Below are positions 62,020 to 64,000 of a DNA stretch of 64,000 nucleotides, piece by piece. The stretch covers positions 1 to 64,000 of the forward strand of contig NC_045143.1 of assembly GCF_008831285.2 (NCBI RefSeq). Direction: 5' to 3'. The notes beneath the pieces are model-generated. The model saw only the letters and a list, made by a program, of their open reading frames with translations. It was not told the DNA's origin and made no database searches. Made by a program: the position numbers and the translations under genes. Within the stretch, counting starts at the first letter, position 1; each line of letters begins with the position of its first letter. The DNA is from Nymphaea colorata. Taxonomy: Eukaryota > Streptophyta > Magnoliopsida > Nymphaeales > Nymphaeaceae.

Positions 62020-64000
62020 GTACATGTGCTACAGGAGGTTTTCTTTTCCAAGGTGAAGTAATATTCTATAGTAGGCTGCTGAAGGTCCTTCACATTTATC
62101 CTGTGTCTATTCTGCTGTGCTTTGTTTGGAGAACCATGTTGCCATTCATCTGATTGATGATCATCTTAGACTGCCTCCTTTTATTTGCAAATGTTTTGTG
62201 TAGTTGTGGCTTGTTTGTTGCTGATCTAGCGGTCATCTCTATTCCATGCTTGAAAATACTGTTGATTGTTGTAAAATTCTGTACTGCTTCTTATTGCCAT
62301 CCATATGACAATATTTTTACATCCATAGCTTCCGTTGTATAGGCAAATTATAACAGCTCTTCATAAATGGGTTTTTTAGTTTTCAGATATATTACTCAGC
62401 TGCAACATTTGTTGCCTTTATGAATATCCCTCTAGCATCAGCATTCATATTTATGTTCTTGTTCTGGATTTTAGATTTTTCCTTTTCATTGAAAGATAAG
62501 GCAGAACACGAGTAAGAAATCCTTGGGTAATGTTTTAATTACTATCTGGAGATGCATAAAGAGTTTTTGAAACAAGATTTTGCCATAGGTAAAATGAACC
62601 AATATGGAAAAACTACAACCAATTATGTACAAGAAGAGGGGGACTGGCGAGTAATCCCTTGAGATGTGGGAACCACTCAAGGATCTTATGTGGCAGTGTC
62701 CCCACAATCAAAATCCAAAATAGCAGGTGGTGGAATATTATTATGATAAGTTAACTCATAAGCATAGACAAATGGTAGATGCAACATCTGGGGTACATTC
62801 ATGATGAAAAGCAATGAAGAAGCATCAACTTTGTTTGAGACTTAATAACAATTTTACGCATCCTGCCTCATCATCTATGCAGGAGAGAGCGCCGTGGATG
62901 TCTTTGGGAGCAATCAATGAGGAATATGTGAGGTATCATCATTGCGTTATTGGTGCAAAAGGATGGATAAAATTGGAGATTAGTTGGAGCAAATATTGAC
63001 ACTCATTCGAACAGTGAATGAGACATACTCATGTGGAAACTCAGTGTCTTATGCATTGCAGTTTTAAGAGTATTGTGAAAAACCAGTACAACGTTAGAAA
63101 AGGGTTTGGTAGACGGGGTATGATTCCTAATTCAAAACCTACAACCCCAGATAGCATAATCATTCTAACCTTTTGTGGTGAAATCTAGAAAATGTTGCAC
63201 CTCTTCATTACCAACAATAGTAGGTTGGAGGGTTCCAATGCCCGAGTTTCTCACATGGCCAACTACAAGCATCGGTACAAAAGCCATTTTCAAGAGCTTA
63301 CACGTGAGACTACAGAAATGACAATGGAAACTGCGCAAGGCTGGGAAAGTGTAAAAACATGATGAGAATAGTTAATTTTCACACCTAGTTTCTCTCGATA
63401 TTAAGGATGTAGGTTAGACGTATTAGCATGGAGGAAAGAGGGAAGGCTCCCAAGTCAATCCTAGATGTGGAGATGTTGTTAGAGGTGGTTTGCACGTGGT
63501 AGATGTAAATTAAATGCATGATAAAGCAGTAATGGGCTAGAGGAGTCAAAAGGAATATGATGTCAAACACAAGGTTTTAAAACCCAGTGATTTGTGAGTC
63601 CATGACTTGTTGGGCCGACTCAGTCATTCAGCCTGGCTTTGACAACTTTGTTTCTTGGATAAACCATATGTTTATGTGTATAAAATAATAATTTCGGTTC
63701 ATTATAAGACCAATATATTACATGATGTGCATAATAATGCGTACACATATATAATGCAAACCTTAGTAATATATTTACGAACAATGATGAATAAACATAG
63801 ACTTTGTTTGGGATAATTATTGACAATCTTATGCATCTTGCTTCATTGTCTCGGCAAAAGACAACGACACTTATAAATTAAGGTGCACCTAAGGTATGAG
63901 ATGTGAATAGTGTGTGATTGCCTCATTAGGAACACAAAAGATACCATGAACCCCATACAACAAGAGGAGAAGCAGTCCCATGAGACCTGTGAACTACTCA
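62020..64000. other. Flank without recognised gene; diverged internal repeat
   Basis: No exon is supported. Sequence at about 62812-62880 ('actttgtttgagacttaa') resembles 63790-63860 ('actttgtttgggataatt') at roughly 75% by eye. The stretch at 62626-62680 resembles 63955-64000, which suggests two old copies of a dispersed repeat. Open frames on both strands are short and unrelated to known families. Confidence 0.4.

Overview
This looks like plant nuclear DNA from a flowering plant; the species cannot be told from the sequence. The grounds are an AT-rich intergenic background, a plant-type Ty1/copia LTR retrotransposon primed by initiator-Met tRNA, GT-AG introns, CT-rich leader-like sequence, and degraded exons resembling plant adenine phosphoribosyltransferase, kinesin-7 and organellar valyl-tRNA synthetase. 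No bacterial-style operons, rRNA or tRNA genes, or CRISPR arrays were seen. I find no intact host protein-coding gene. Nearly all long open frames are chance frames repeated because the DNA itself is repeated.

Positions 1 to about 57.5 kb are one tandem segmental-duplication array. Unit coordinates (U) are those of the first copy, U1-U13414 = window 1-13414. The layout is: unit 1 (1-13414); unit 2 (13415-24861, U1 to about U11396); unit 3 (24862-28501, U5719-U8834); a 100-N assembly gap (28502-28601); unit 4a (28602-34375, U1331 to about U7533); unit 4b (34376-47123, U4151 to about U11771); unit 5 (47124 to about 57565, U5715-U13414 and then U1 to about U2590). Two of the three internal junctions re-enter the unit at almost the same base (U5715-U5719). 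Units 1 and 2 are nearly identical and share a private 434-bp tandem duplication. Units 3 and 5 share other variants. Unit 4b is a mosaic.

Two transposons entered single copies after duplication. One is a 789-bp TIR element in unit 3 (26742-27530, 8-bp target duplication). The other is a 5181-bp Ty1/copia element in unit 4b (39765-44945, target duplication CATGT). The copia LTRs differ at one base in 307, yet its polyprotein is broken in reverse transcriptase and its protease active-site motif is altered.

Each unit that reaches U10381 carries an APT-like first exon. It has an in-frame start in units 1 and 5 and is frameshifted in units 2 and 4b. No later APT exons were recognised.

From 57.6 to 64 kb the sequence is single-copy flank. 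It contains a 93%-identical fragment of the array unit (58352-58470), an AT-rich stretch, and next to each other a kinesin-7 motor fragment (61246-61353) and an unprocessed valyl-tRNA synthetase fragment with a retained intron (61543-62019).
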